Assembly (NCBI RefSeq): GCF_030814225.1
Contig: NZ_JAUSUR010000004.1
Span: 124,001 to 188,000, forward strand
Reading direction: 5' to 3'
DNA length: 64,000 nucleotides
From: Breznakia pachnodae
GTDB lineage: Bacteria > Bacillota_I > Bacilli_A > Erysipelotrichales > Erysipelotrichaceae
Below, piece after piece: positions 24,701 through 31,602 of this stretch; position 1 is the first letter of the stretch, and every line of letters starts with the position of its first letter. A program made the position numbers and the translations under genes. The notes beneath the pieces were generated by a model. That model was not told the DNA's origin and made no database searches. It worked only from the letters and a program-made list of their open reading frames with translations.

Positions 24701-24856
24701 TTTTGAAGTTTCTTCAGCCTGTTCACTAGAAACTTCTTCTCCTTGCATATCTGTTTCCTCTGAAGCAGATACAACATTAAATAGCCCTAAGCTAACAAAT
24801 GCTACAAGCACTGCTATCATAATCTTTAATGTCTTTGCTAATTTAAGTTTACTCAT
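21797..24856 (-). CDS. Large repeat-containing cell-surface protein
   Basis: 1019 aa. A signal peptide spans about residues 1-31 (LKIMIAVLVAFVSLGLF, ending SAS), followed by an acidic Glu/Asp-rich stretch to about 90. The next 450 residues are beta-rich with repeated G-G-N/G-x-G turns, like the GLUG/pectate-lyase type found in adhesins. Near residues 730-870 there are two InlB B-type repeats ending in NVTLYAQW. A MucBP-like module follows (YKVEHYLQQTDGTY). The C-terminus has GVNSGDNKN, a hydrophobic segment and LKLKKD, a sorting-signal-like end without LPxTG. It is probably a wall-attached adhesin. A sigma-factor gene precedes it by 14 bases. Confidence 0.85.
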   Translation of the reverse strand: MSKLKLAKTLKIMIAVLVAFVSLGLFNVVSASEETDMQGEEVSSEQAEETSKEELMEEEMGTDQNDEEETTLDEVDSENEEVEENTDDVKTDVVSADTAATLLRQPRSSDGWELHYDAAWRTTTSSNYSSSDTFEIYTAEEFAAFAYMTSNSYAPFSGKTIKLMNDIDISAYTWLPIAYNSDLSFAGTFDGGGNTISGMRLSRSVSTNSAGDAMNGTAMFRFVYGGTIKNLVVENATIDQQGSSLGQYETNHVGIVAGAVRGATFENITVKDSTMNLTNINCDGWNTAGMLVGSLNWNIDTTPSKVVNCTTINSTVNYSTSGGGYLLAIGGLVGGHGNDYGAIGGPGPASSASSVHDSNVINFKVNRSSAGTNVTWPEAVGGLVGRTNAVFEIVDCTATYDMNFTGSFTTTGFRGISAGGVVGSIDGGAEVLRCSAVGSITSNATGGLASKGLFAGGIAGQAGNWSGNSRVYGSTIKSCFSSMEFTGANSEVYGNVIGLRIMPQDTYSIDISEVFCLNTGVNDKVSGINSSATGTLGSVNERDVYFIDINDLHVNTAEEPFTYTGIASDGTAGVIDNTFVFAYSDADATGTITDNSDGTVTGTLQGNDFNVGGNITRTSDAEVLVKFILPVDVLARTADYAVTKTATNASISGADSIAPGATYTATTTADSGYVLPDTITVTMNGISLVQGTGFTYDKTTGAISIPNVNGDLVITVNGVVKVPEKYSITYHKNNATSGNVPVDANQYLANATATVMSQGALVREGYTFNGWNTSANGSGTAYAVNTPITITANVTLYAQWKINSYTITYDTNGGSGSNYSVSANYSSSHTVLASSDTNLNYVRDNYEFKGWNTKADGSGTAYSVNDMIMITGNVTLYAQWSEKTVVTPPTQTTASYKVEHYLQQTDGTYVVKEVENKTGTIGSNVSASYKTYTGYVSNTFHVNTKQSGVIDSDGSLTLRLYYKAIGREATFNPSTNPNGNNSSASMAGVNSGDNKNTQLLILLLLASFGAVTALKLKKD

Positions 24857-24870
24857 TTTGCCCTCCTTAC

Positions 24871-26196
24871 TTAAATTTTATTATTTACTTGAATATCAAG
24901 AGTATTACCTGCATAATCACTTATTTTGAAAGTGTCTAATGTGTAATGATCCGGAACTGTTAATGTGTTATTTCCTACATTAAATTGATAATCATAACTT
25001 TGCACACCATCTCGATAGAATTGTATTGATTCTGGATTAATCTGGGATAAATCATCATAAAGGTATAGAATATAATAATCACCTTTATGTTCAAACGTTC
25101 CAGTAGGACTTTGGGTATCAATATTCATGATTGTCACTTCTTTTTCATCTATGATCGTACCTTCTTTTGCCAACTGTACTGTATAGGTTCCATTCGCTAG
25201 AATCGTTGTTGTTTCTACACCATTCACTAGAATTTGATCATACTCCTCATTTGTAGTACTAATTTCTAGATTGACTGGTTGATTGGTCCAATACTGACTA
25301 AAAACAGTATCTTCAATTTTTGCAGTTTCAATCTCTGGTTCTACCACTGGCTGCTCTTGCACTACTGGCTGTGGTTCCACAGCTACAATTGGTTCTTCCT
25401 CTTTTGGTGGCGAATAGTTTAACACTGTCACACCAACAACTGATGCACAAACAGCAACCCCTGCAATCACCTTATACGATAGTAAAGATGTTGCTTTTCC
25501 TGCAGCTGCTGTAACGGAAAGAGCTCTGATTGCGGTCTCACTTGGAATACTTTGAACAACATAGACTTCACTTAACATTTCATATGCATGATGAATCATT
25601 GCAGGTGTCAGCAATGCAATTCCATAATTTTTTGGAGAAATACCATTATTCTGTAAATCCGAACGTAATACTTTTTTTATCTTGTCTATTCTTGAATTCA
25701 CTGTGCCCCTGGGTATATTTAGTATCTCTGCAATTTCTTTTAACTGCATTCCATCATAGAACCGTAGCATCCCTACACTTCTTAATGGAGTACTCATATT
25801 CTCAAGTGAATTCATTATAATCTTATTTACCCTGTCATCTTCCATTTTGTCTAATGTACTTACATGTTTCTGATCACCGAAATCTTCTACAGTCATCTCA
25901 CTTCCAAGATCCACAATTTTCATTTTTCTACGATTTTGATTTAGGCAAATCGTATAGGTAACTTTTTGAATCCATGTATTAAAAGTTTTGGGTTCTCTCA
26001 AGTCTTTTAATTTCTTATGAACCCGTATGAATACTTCTTGCACAACATCTTTTGCCATTTCTTCATTGTGAAAGTATTGCATCGCTATAAAATAAATCTT
26101 ATTGTAATATGCTTTGTATATACTGCTAAATGCTTCAGTATCTCCTCCCTGCGCTCGTCGTACTGTATCTTCTGTAATTGCACTAAGTTGTTTCAC
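24871..26196 (-). CDS. ECF-type sigma factor fused to a membrane anchor and outer domain
   Basis: The 441-aa protein has a sigma-70 region 2 (about 20-90, with YHNEEMAKDVVQEVF-like sequence) and region 4 (about 125-180, YDGMQLKEIAEILNIPRGTVNSRI). A single membrane segment follows at about 241-260. After a Pro/Glu-rich linker (PIVAVEPQPVV) comes an outer beta-rich domain of about 140 aa, Ig-like in appearance. Ordinary ECF factors are about 180 aa, so this is a fusion. The start is GTG 26196; the ribosome binding site is weak. It is in one operon with the surface protein, which it or a proteolytic fragment may control. That control is an inference. Confidence 0.85.
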   Translation of the reverse strand: MKQLSAITEDTVRRAQGGDTEAFSSIYKAYYNKIYFIAMQYFHNEEMAKDVVQEVFIRVHKKLKDLREPKTFNTWIQKVTYTICLNQNRRKMKIVDLGSEMTVEDFGDQKHVSTLDKMEDDRVNKIIMNSLENMSTPLRSVGMLRFYDGMQLKEIAEILNIPRGTVNSRIDKIKKVLRSDLQNNGISPKNYGIALLTPAMIHHAYEMLSEVYVVQSIPSETAIRALSVTAAAGKATSLLSYKVIAGVAVCASVVGVTVLNYSPPKEEEPIVAVEPQPVVQEQPVVEPEIETAKIEDTVFSQYWTNQPVNLEISTTNEEYDQILVNGVETTTILANGTYTVQLAKEGTIIDEKEVTIMNIDTQSPTGTFEHKGDYYILYLYDDLSQINPESIQFYRDGVQSYDYQFNVGNNTLTVPDHYTLDTFKISDYAGNTLDIQVNNKI

Positions 26197-26383
26197 TTCT
26201 ATACCAACCTTTCTACTTGCCCTTTTCCTCCTATTAATTAGTAGTGATTTTCTCTGTAATCGTTCACTTTTTGTTCAATACTTGAGATATCATATTTAAA
26301 GAAATGTTTTCCCAGCATGACATTTCTCCAAATCACTACATAGACACAATGAATGTATAAAATTGTCGCAGTTTTGACATAAA

Positions 26384-26415
26384 AAAATCAGTATAAATTT
26401 TTATATACTGATTTT
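26384..26415 (-). terminator. Terminator of the hydrogenase-maturation operon
   Basis: Twelve-bp stem AAAATCAGTATA (26384-26395) and TATACTGATTTT (26404-26415), followed by a run of T on the minus strand. It overlaps the end of hydF. Confidence 0.8.
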
Positions 26416-27585
26416 ATCTAAAATATTATTTACATATGCAATAGTGACTCCATAGTTTGTAATTGGAACACCAGCCTGCTTTGCCTGTTGTAATCTTGAT
26501 AATACATACTTTCGATTAAACATACAAGCTCCACAGTGGATAATTAAATCGTAATCTCTTACATCTTCTGGAAAGTTATTTCCACTTACAATATCGATCT
26601 GTAAGTTTGGATCAATTCGCTTCTTCAACATTCTTGGTATTTTTTCCCGACCAATATCTTCCGTCAGTGGAGCATGGGTACATGCTTCCGCAATCAATAC
26701 CTTTGAATCTTTGGTAAGTTTGTCAATTGCATTTGCGCCTTCCACAAACGTATGAATATCACCTTTGTAGTCTGCAAAGAGTACCGAGAATGAAGTAAGT
26801 TTACTTTTCTCTGGCTTCTTATCATATACAATTTTAAATACCTGTGAGTCACAAATAATTAAATCCGGTTCTTTTGATAACGATTGTAGCGTCTGATCAA
26901 TTTTATCAGTTGTACAACTTACCACAATACATTTCTTATCCAGTAAATCTCGAATTGTCTGTACCTGTGGTAGAATTAATCTTCCTTTCGGTGCCTGAAT
27001 GTCCTGTGGCATAACTAACATTACTAGGTCATCTTCTTTTGCCAACGACTTTGTGATGCTATCCATCCCATAGTCTTCTGGTAATAAACGAATGATTGCT
27101 TTACGAATCTCATCAGTATGATCAGCTTTCGCATTGATTACCATTACATCTTCCTGTAGGGTTGCTTCCACTAATTCTTTTATCTTTTGAGTATCATTTT
27201 TATTAGTATCATTCACTACTAATAAAGTAGTAATATTTAATTCCTTAAAGAACTGATACCACTGTACTCCTTCTTCAATCTCTTCATCTGCAAACATGAC
27301 AATTGCGATATCACTTTTCTGAGCAGCAAGACGTGTCTTTTCCATTCGCTGCTCTCCAAGTTCACTGACATCACCAAAACCAGCAGTGTCAATGAATACA
27401 ACAGGACCAATCCCGTGTAACTCCATTGCTTTATAGATTGGATCGGTTGTTGTACCTTCCTTGTCAGAAACTATTGCAACTGACTGCTTGGTAAGTGTAT
27501 TTAGCAGTGTTGATTTTCCACTGTTTACTTTCCCAAATATTCCAATGTGTAATCTGTTTGCATGAGGTGTGTTCTGTAATCCCAT
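26401..27585 (-). CDS. hydF: [FeFe] hydrogenase maturation GTPase HydF
   Basis: The 394-aa protein begins with a GTPase domain (G1 GKVNSGKST, about 18-26; G3 DTAGFGD). The HydF cluster ligands follow: CTH (in EACTHAP) and CGAC about 55-60 residues later, the C-x-H...C-x2-C pattern. HydF is the scaffold that receives the 2Fe subcluster made by HydE and HydG and transfers it to the hydrogenase. It is the last gene of the operon, after hydG (9-base gap). AGGTGAG precedes the ATG. No hydrogenase structural gene lies in the window. Confidence 0.95.
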   Translation of the reverse strand: MGLQNTPHANRLHIGIFGKVNSGKSTLLNTLTKQSVAIVSDKEGTTTDPIYKAMELHGIGPVVFIDTAGFGDVSELGEQRMEKTRLAAQKSDIAIVMFADEEIEEGVQWYQFFKELNITTLLVVNDTNKNDTQKIKELVEATLQEDVMVINAKADHTDEIRKAIIRLLPEDYGMDSITKSLAKEDDLVMLVMPQDIQAPKGRLILPQVQTIRDLLDKKCIVVSCTTDKIDQTLQSLSKEPDLIICDSQVFKIVYDKKPEKSKLTSFSVLFADYKGDIHTFVEGANAIDKLTKDSKVLIAEACTHAPLTEDIGREKIPRMLKKRIDPNLQIDIVSGNNFPEDVRDYDLIIHCGACMFNRKYVLSRLQQAKQAGVPITNYGVTIAYVNNILDKISI

Positions 27586-27593
27586 AAACTCAC

Positions 27594-29006
27594 CTAGAAA
27601 CGGAAGTCACGTTTACCATCATGAAGTTCTTTTAGATAACCTTCGGCAATAGCGCGAACTTTCTCGTTTTTAATATGAGGAATTTCTTTACGAATCACTT
27701 CTTCACCCAATGCTCTAGTTTCTTCACTGGCATAGTCTTCCAGATATTCTTTTAATGTCATAAGTGCATTTGGCTGACAGATATTTGCAATCTGGCCTGA
27801 TTTTACAAGACTCATAAAACGGTCACCCGTTCTACCTTCACGATAACATGCAGTACAGAAACTTGGAATAAATCCTAATGATAATAACCAGTTCACTACT
27901 TCATCTAAGGTTCTGGTATCACTAACATCAAATTGTGCACTGTTTTCTTCTTCAGGTTCTACATATCCACCAACACTTGTTGATGAACCACCACTTAACT
28001 GTGATACTCCCAAGTCAAGAACGCGTTCTCTTGATTTTTGTGATTCTCTTGTAGAGATAATCATTCCTGTATAAGGTACTGCAATACGAATGATTGCAGT
28101 AATCTTTGCAAATACATCATCACTGATTGCATCTTCAAAATCCTCTGGATCAATATCATCTGCAGCACGAATCCTAGGTACACTAATTGTATGTGGACCT
28201 ACACCAAAACGTTCTTCTAAATGTTCTGCATGCATCAGTAAACCAACAAAGTCATAACGATACATGTTCAGACCAAACAATACACCAATTCCAACATCAT
28301 CAATTCCACCCTGCATAGCACGGTCCATAGCCTCTGTGTGGTAGGCATAGTTATGTTTTGGACCTGTTGGATGTAATTCTTCATAATTCTTCTTGTGATA
28401 CGTTTCCTGGAACAAGATATAGGTTCCAATTCCTGCATCATGCAATCGCTTATAATTTTCAACTGTAGTCGCTGCGATATTTACATTTACTCTACGAATT
28501 GCACCATTTTTATGTTTGATTGAATAAATTGTTTCAATACTTTCCAGTACATATTCAATAGGACTGTTAATTGGATCTTCTCCAGTTTCCAGCGCTAAGC
28601 GTTTATGTCCCATATCCTGTAATGCAATTACTTCCTGTTTGATTTCTTCCTGTGTTAATTTCTTTCTTGCAATTGTCTTGTTTTTATAGTGATAAGGACA
28701 ATAGACACATCCATTTACACAATAGTTAGAAAGATAAAGTGGCGCAAACATAACAATACGATTTCCATAAAACTTCTGTTTGATTTCTCTTGCCAACTCT
28801 TCAATTCTTTTATTTTCTTCTGGTAAATCACATTCCAATAGCACTGCTGCTTCACGATGTGACAACCCCTTACAATCTTTTGCTTTTTCTAAAATACTAT
28901 CAATTAATTCTTTGTTTGATTTATTTGCTTTCGCATACGCAAGTGTATCTAAAATTTCACCATCATTGATAAACTCTTCTGCTTTTTCTGATCCTTTATT
29001 GTACAT
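27594..29006 (-). CDS. hydG: [FeFe] hydrogenase H-cluster radical SAM maturase HydG
   Basis: The 470-aa radical SAM protein has CVNGCVYC (CxxxCxxC) near residue 96. It also has the C-terminal CTACYREGRTGDRFM motif, which binds the auxiliary cluster. HydG cleaves tyrosine to supply the CO and CN ligands of the H-cluster. It is full length, starts with MYNKGSEKAEEF after GAGG, and is separated from hydE and hydF by 8-9 bases. Confidence 0.96.
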   Translation of the reverse strand: MYNKGSEKAEEFINDGEILDTLAYAKANKSNKELIDSILEKAKDCKGLSHREAAVLLECDLPEENKRIEELAREIKQKFYGNRIVMFAPLYLSNYCVNGCVYCPYHYKNKTIARKKLTQEEIKQEVIALQDMGHKRLALETGEDPINSPIEYVLESIETIYSIKHKNGAIRRVNVNIAATTVENYKRLHDAGIGTYILFQETYHKKNYEELHPTGPKHNYAYHTEAMDRAMQGGIDDVGIGVLFGLNMYRYDFVGLLMHAEHLEERFGVGPHTISVPRIRAADDIDPEDFEDAISDDVFAKITAIIRIAVPYTGMIISTRESQKSRERVLDLGVSQLSGGSSTSVGGYVEPEEENSAQFDVSDTRTLDEVVNWLLSLGFIPSFCTACYREGRTGDRFMSLVKSGQIANICQPNALMTLKEYLEDYASEETRALGEEVIRKEIPHIKNEKVRAIAEGYLKELHDGKRDFRF

Positions 29007-29014
29007 AACTTCCT

Positions 29015-30052
29015 CTACTTTCTAAAATCTCCTCTGTCATATGAAATTGTATAACCAATCTTTTCTAAACGCTTTTGAAGTGACGCTAATGATTCTGCAG
29101 CCTCATCATCCATACATGCTTTATCATTGTATAATAAATACTTCTTACGAAAGCGTATAGGAGACAAGTTAGGCATTACAACATTTGCACCTGCCAATAT
29201 TCCTTTATCTCTTCCATCATCTGCAATTGTAGCAAGTGCAGTTGTGGAAGGAATAAGTGCATATGGATGCATCAGTCGTAATATTGCAACCACAATTAAG
29301 GTCAATTCCAAACTACCTTTTTCCTTATCTTTAAACGGTGTATCCTTATGTGGCAAGTAAGGTCCAATCCCAATCATCTGTGGTTGTAATTCTTCTAAGA
29401 ATAAGATATCTTCCACAATGTTATCAATTGTCTGATTTGGTGACCCTACCATAATTCCACTACCCGTTTGAAAACCAATTTTCTTTAAATTAAACAGACA
29501 TTCACTTCTTGTCTGTATGGTCATCCCCTGTGGATGAAGTGATGCATAATGTTCAGCATTAATTGACTCATGACGAAGTAAATAACGATTTGCACCCGCA
29601 TCATAATACTGCTTATAAGTATCATAATCTTTTTCACCTAAACTTAAAGTAATTGCACAATCCGGATACTTCTCACGAATTGACTTAATAATATCTACCA
29701 TTACCCTAGGTGTATAACTATCATCTTCGCCCCCCTGCATTACAAAGGTACGAAATCCTAAACGATATCCTTCTTCACAACTTTCCAACACTTCTTCTTT
29801 TGTGAGACGATAACGCTGCGCTTTATCATTACTACGACGAATACCACAATAATAACAATCGTTCTTACAATAATTCGTAAGTTCAATTAAACCGCGAATA
29901 AAAATTCCATTTGAAAACTGCTCTTGCGCTACCTCTCTGGCATTCAAAAACAGATACTCCTGTTCTTCTTTCGTAAGTGATGTTAGTAATTGCTTATATT
30001 CATCTGGTTGTAGTTTTCTTGTCTCTCTTAAACGATGAATCAACTCTTTCAT
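29015..30052 (-). CDS. hydE: [FeFe] hydrogenase H-cluster radical SAM maturase HydE
   Basis: The 345-aa radical SAM protein has CKNDCYYCG (CxxxCxxC) near residue 63 and a barrel of the biotin-synthase type. HydE acts in building the dithiolate-bridged 2Fe precursor. GAGGTGG precedes the ATG. It lies between the regulator (10-base gap) and hydG (8-base gap) in the operon. Confidence 0.95.
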   Translation of the reverse strand: MKELIHRLRETRKLQPDEYKQLLTSLTKEEQEYLFLNAREVAQEQFSNGIFIRGLIELTNYCKNDCYYCGIRRSNDKAQRYRLTKEEVLESCEEGYRLGFRTFVMQGGEDDSYTPRVMVDIIKSIREKYPDCAITLSLGEKDYDTYKQYYDAGANRYLLRHESINAEHYASLHPQGMTIQTRSECLFNLKKIGFQTGSGIMVGSPNQTIDNIVEDILFLEELQPQMIGIGPYLPHKDTPFKDKEKGSLELTLIVVAILRLMHPYALIPSTTALATIADDGRDKGILAGANVVMPNLSPIRFRKKYLLYNDKACMDDEAAESLASLQKRLEKIGYTISYDRGDFRK

Positions 30053-30061
30053 TGTCCACCT

Positions 30062-30307
30062 CTAAATATTTGCATATAAAGTCTTTGACTTAATATGCTC
30101 AATCATTCCCAGTTTACCTGATAATGCCGAGATGACATCACTAGGTGCATCAATGATAATACTAATTACTGAAACTCCTCTTTTCTTATAAGGAATTCCC
30201 ATTCTACCAACAATATACTCCCCATACTGATGTAAAATCTGATTCATCTTTTCCACCGACTCTGGTGATTCTACAATAATTCCAATTTGTGCGATCCTTG
30301 TTTCCAT
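30062..30307 (-). CDS. Iron-only hydrogenase system regulator (TM1266-like)
   Basis: I chose ATG 30307 (METRIAQIGIIVES), five bases after GGAGG, giving 81 aa, the usual length of this family; a longer frame to 30400 runs through the leader terminator. The family has a NikR/ACT-like fold and is found with hydEFG in clostridia and Thermotoga. It is thought to be a putative regulator, without established ligand. It is the first gene of the operon, downstream of a structured leader. Confidence 0.85.
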   Translation of the reverse strand: METRIAQIGIIVESPESVEKMNQILHQYGEYIVGRMGIPYKKRGVSVISIIIDAPSDVISALSGKLGMIEHIKSKTLYANI

Positions 30308-30415
30308 GAAACCTCCAAAATAAAAAGTCCTTGCACCACAAAAAGCAAGGACATACGTTTCATATATCTTCGCCTTAATGCTTGGGACGAACCCTTGCAT
30401 GCAGTACGACTACCA
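30307..30415 (-). promoter_or_regulatory. Structured leader with intrinsic terminator before the hyd operon
   Basis: From the predicted start near 30413 to the first codon the leader is about 105 nt. It contains a hairpin with stems ATGC/GCAT and GGG/CCC around a UUCGU-type loop (about 30372-30397). A perfect terminator stem GTCCTTGC/GCAAGGAC with T5 ends 14-20 bases before the start codon (about 30322-30352). This is the layout of a riboswitch or attenuator. It does not match a riboswitch class I can recall. Confidence 0.6.
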
Positions 30416-30420
30416 TTCAT

Positions 30421-30449
30421 ATTGTACTCCTTTTCAACCAAATAAACAA
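30421..30449 (-). promoter_or_regulatory. Promoter of the hyd operon
   Basis: Minus-strand TTGTTT, 17-base spacer and TACAAT (about 30421-30449) lie just upstream of the structured leader. Confidence 0.6.
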
Positions 30450-30550
30450 CACAATCATTTTTTTACATGCTTATGGTTTTACTAACGATTAAAAACAGTT
30501 ATAATAGTAGTAACAAATATAAAAATATTTTGGGACTGGAGGATACAGAC

Positions 30551-30811
30551 ATGAAAAAATTTGTTGGAATTACACTTGCAGCATTAGCAGCAACAGGAGT
30601 TGGTCTTGCGATTGCAGCGAAAAGAGAAAAGAACAAAATCAAACGTGAACTAGAAGAAAAAGATCCAGAAGAACTAATCAAAATTTTAAGTGATGCTACT
30701 GCATTACTTGAATTAGAAAAGATTGCGAATATGGATGAAGCAACTAGTGAAAAATTTGAAATGGCTAAAAACAAACTTAAAGAACACATGAAATCAAAAG
30801 ATAGCGAATAA
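30551..30811 (+). CDS. 86-aa small membrane-anchored protein
   Basis: The start is ATG 30551 (MKKFVGITLAALAATGVGLA), eight bases after GGAGG; upstream ATGs lie in the leader. One hydrophobic segment at about residues 4-23 is followed by a strongly charged helical tail (KREKNKIKRELEEKDPEEL). The layout fits a small membrane protein with a cytoplasmic helix. TATAAT at 30500-30505 is a likely -10. No family was recognised. It is divergent from the hyd operon. Confidence 0.75.
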   Translation: MKKFVGITLAALAATGVGLAIAAKREKNKIKRELEEKDPEELIKILSDATALLELEKIANMDEATSEKFEMAKNKLKEHMKSKDSE

Positions 30812-30826
30812 CCGCTATCTTTTTTC
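30796..30826 (+). terminator. Terminator of the small membrane-protein gene
   Basis: Eleven-bp stem AAAAGATAGCG (to 30806) and CGCTATCTTTT (from 30813), with a T-run on the plus strand; it overlaps the stop codon. Confidence 0.8.
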
Positions 30827-30891
30827 TTTACTTTAGAAATGCTCTAAGATATAGATGATTTACGTCTGAATATAGGATAATCACATATTTT

Positions 30892-31602
30892 TTAGGATTT
30901 TCTTTTTATTTTTTTTCTCTTCACCCTTTCTTTAACATCTTTTTCAACCATATTTATTTTATCAATAATCTCTTCTTCATTCTCTACAATTTCATAATAA
31001 TTCTGGTTAATTATAGATATTATTCTTTTTAAATCTCTGAAATTGAACCCTTTGACTTTATTAATCAACCTGAATACGTTTCCGTCCAACTTTTTTAATA
31101 CTTTTATAATATCATCTGACTGACCTCTTAATTCGTATTCCTTAATAATAAAATCATGAATTTGAGTAAAGTATGTAATCATAGATTGTTGCGGATCATA
31201 ATAAGATTCAACGTTATCTAAAACTAATTTATTCTCTAAATCATCATAAATCCTTTTTCCTTGAGTACTAAATTCAAAAATACCATCATCATATGAAAGA
31301 AGTCCTAAGATATTTTCACGAAGTAAAAAAGAGGAATTTATATTCGAAATCGTTCTAAATACACTCAGTGCTTCATCTTCTTGTAATCTATCAATGTCTT
31401 CAATAATCAAGAAAAAACGTTTGTTGTATATTAACATTTTCTTAATTTCTTTTACAAAAAAATCTTGATATATTCTGCTATAATCTTTTTTGAAAATAAT
31501 TATATAAGGTATCATTATTTTATAGATTACATAAGTGAGAATCACAATTATAATTATTAGTCCTAATTGATGATTTACAAGAGAAATAAAATTGTTTCCC
31601 AT
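30892..31602 (-). CDS. KAP-type P-loop NTPase, C-terminal part (separate frame)
   Basis: A 236-aa ORF starts with a membrane segment (residues 13-37). It then has a Walker B-like RFFLIIEDIDRL at about 62-73, typical of KAP NTPases (hhhhDDhDR), followed by helical sequence and a Lys-rich tail. There is no Walker A; that lies in the upstream ORF, which overlaps this one by 28 bases in another frame. No ribosome binding site is seen before its ATG. Either a frameshift split one gene, or the two parts are translated by coupling. KAP NTPases are often tied to mobile elements and phage exclusion. Confidence 0.65.
   Translation of the reverse strand: MGNNFISLVNHQLGLIIIIVILTYVIYKIMIPYIIIFKKDYSRIYQDFFVKEIKKMLIYNKRFFLIIEDIDRLQEDEALSVFRTISNINSSFLLRENILGLLSYDDGIFEFSTQGKRIYDDLENKLVLDNVESYYDPQQSMITYFTQIHDFIIKEYELRGQSDDIIKVLKKLDGNVFRLINKVKGFNFRDLKRIISIINQNYYEIVENEEEIIDKINMVEKDVKERVKRKKIKRKS

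Noticed and set aside
30310-30416. Leader peptide beginning MNGSRTACKGSS in the hyd leader
   Set aside because: It has no ribosome binding site of its own, runs through the terminator stem and past the start of the regulator gene in another frame; no run of regulatory codons is evident.
31575-31602. Programmed -1 frameshift joining the two KAP NTPase ORFs
   Set aside because: GGGAAAC is present but in the wrong register for a -1 slip from the upstream frame, and no strong downstream structure was seen. I left it as split or decayed.
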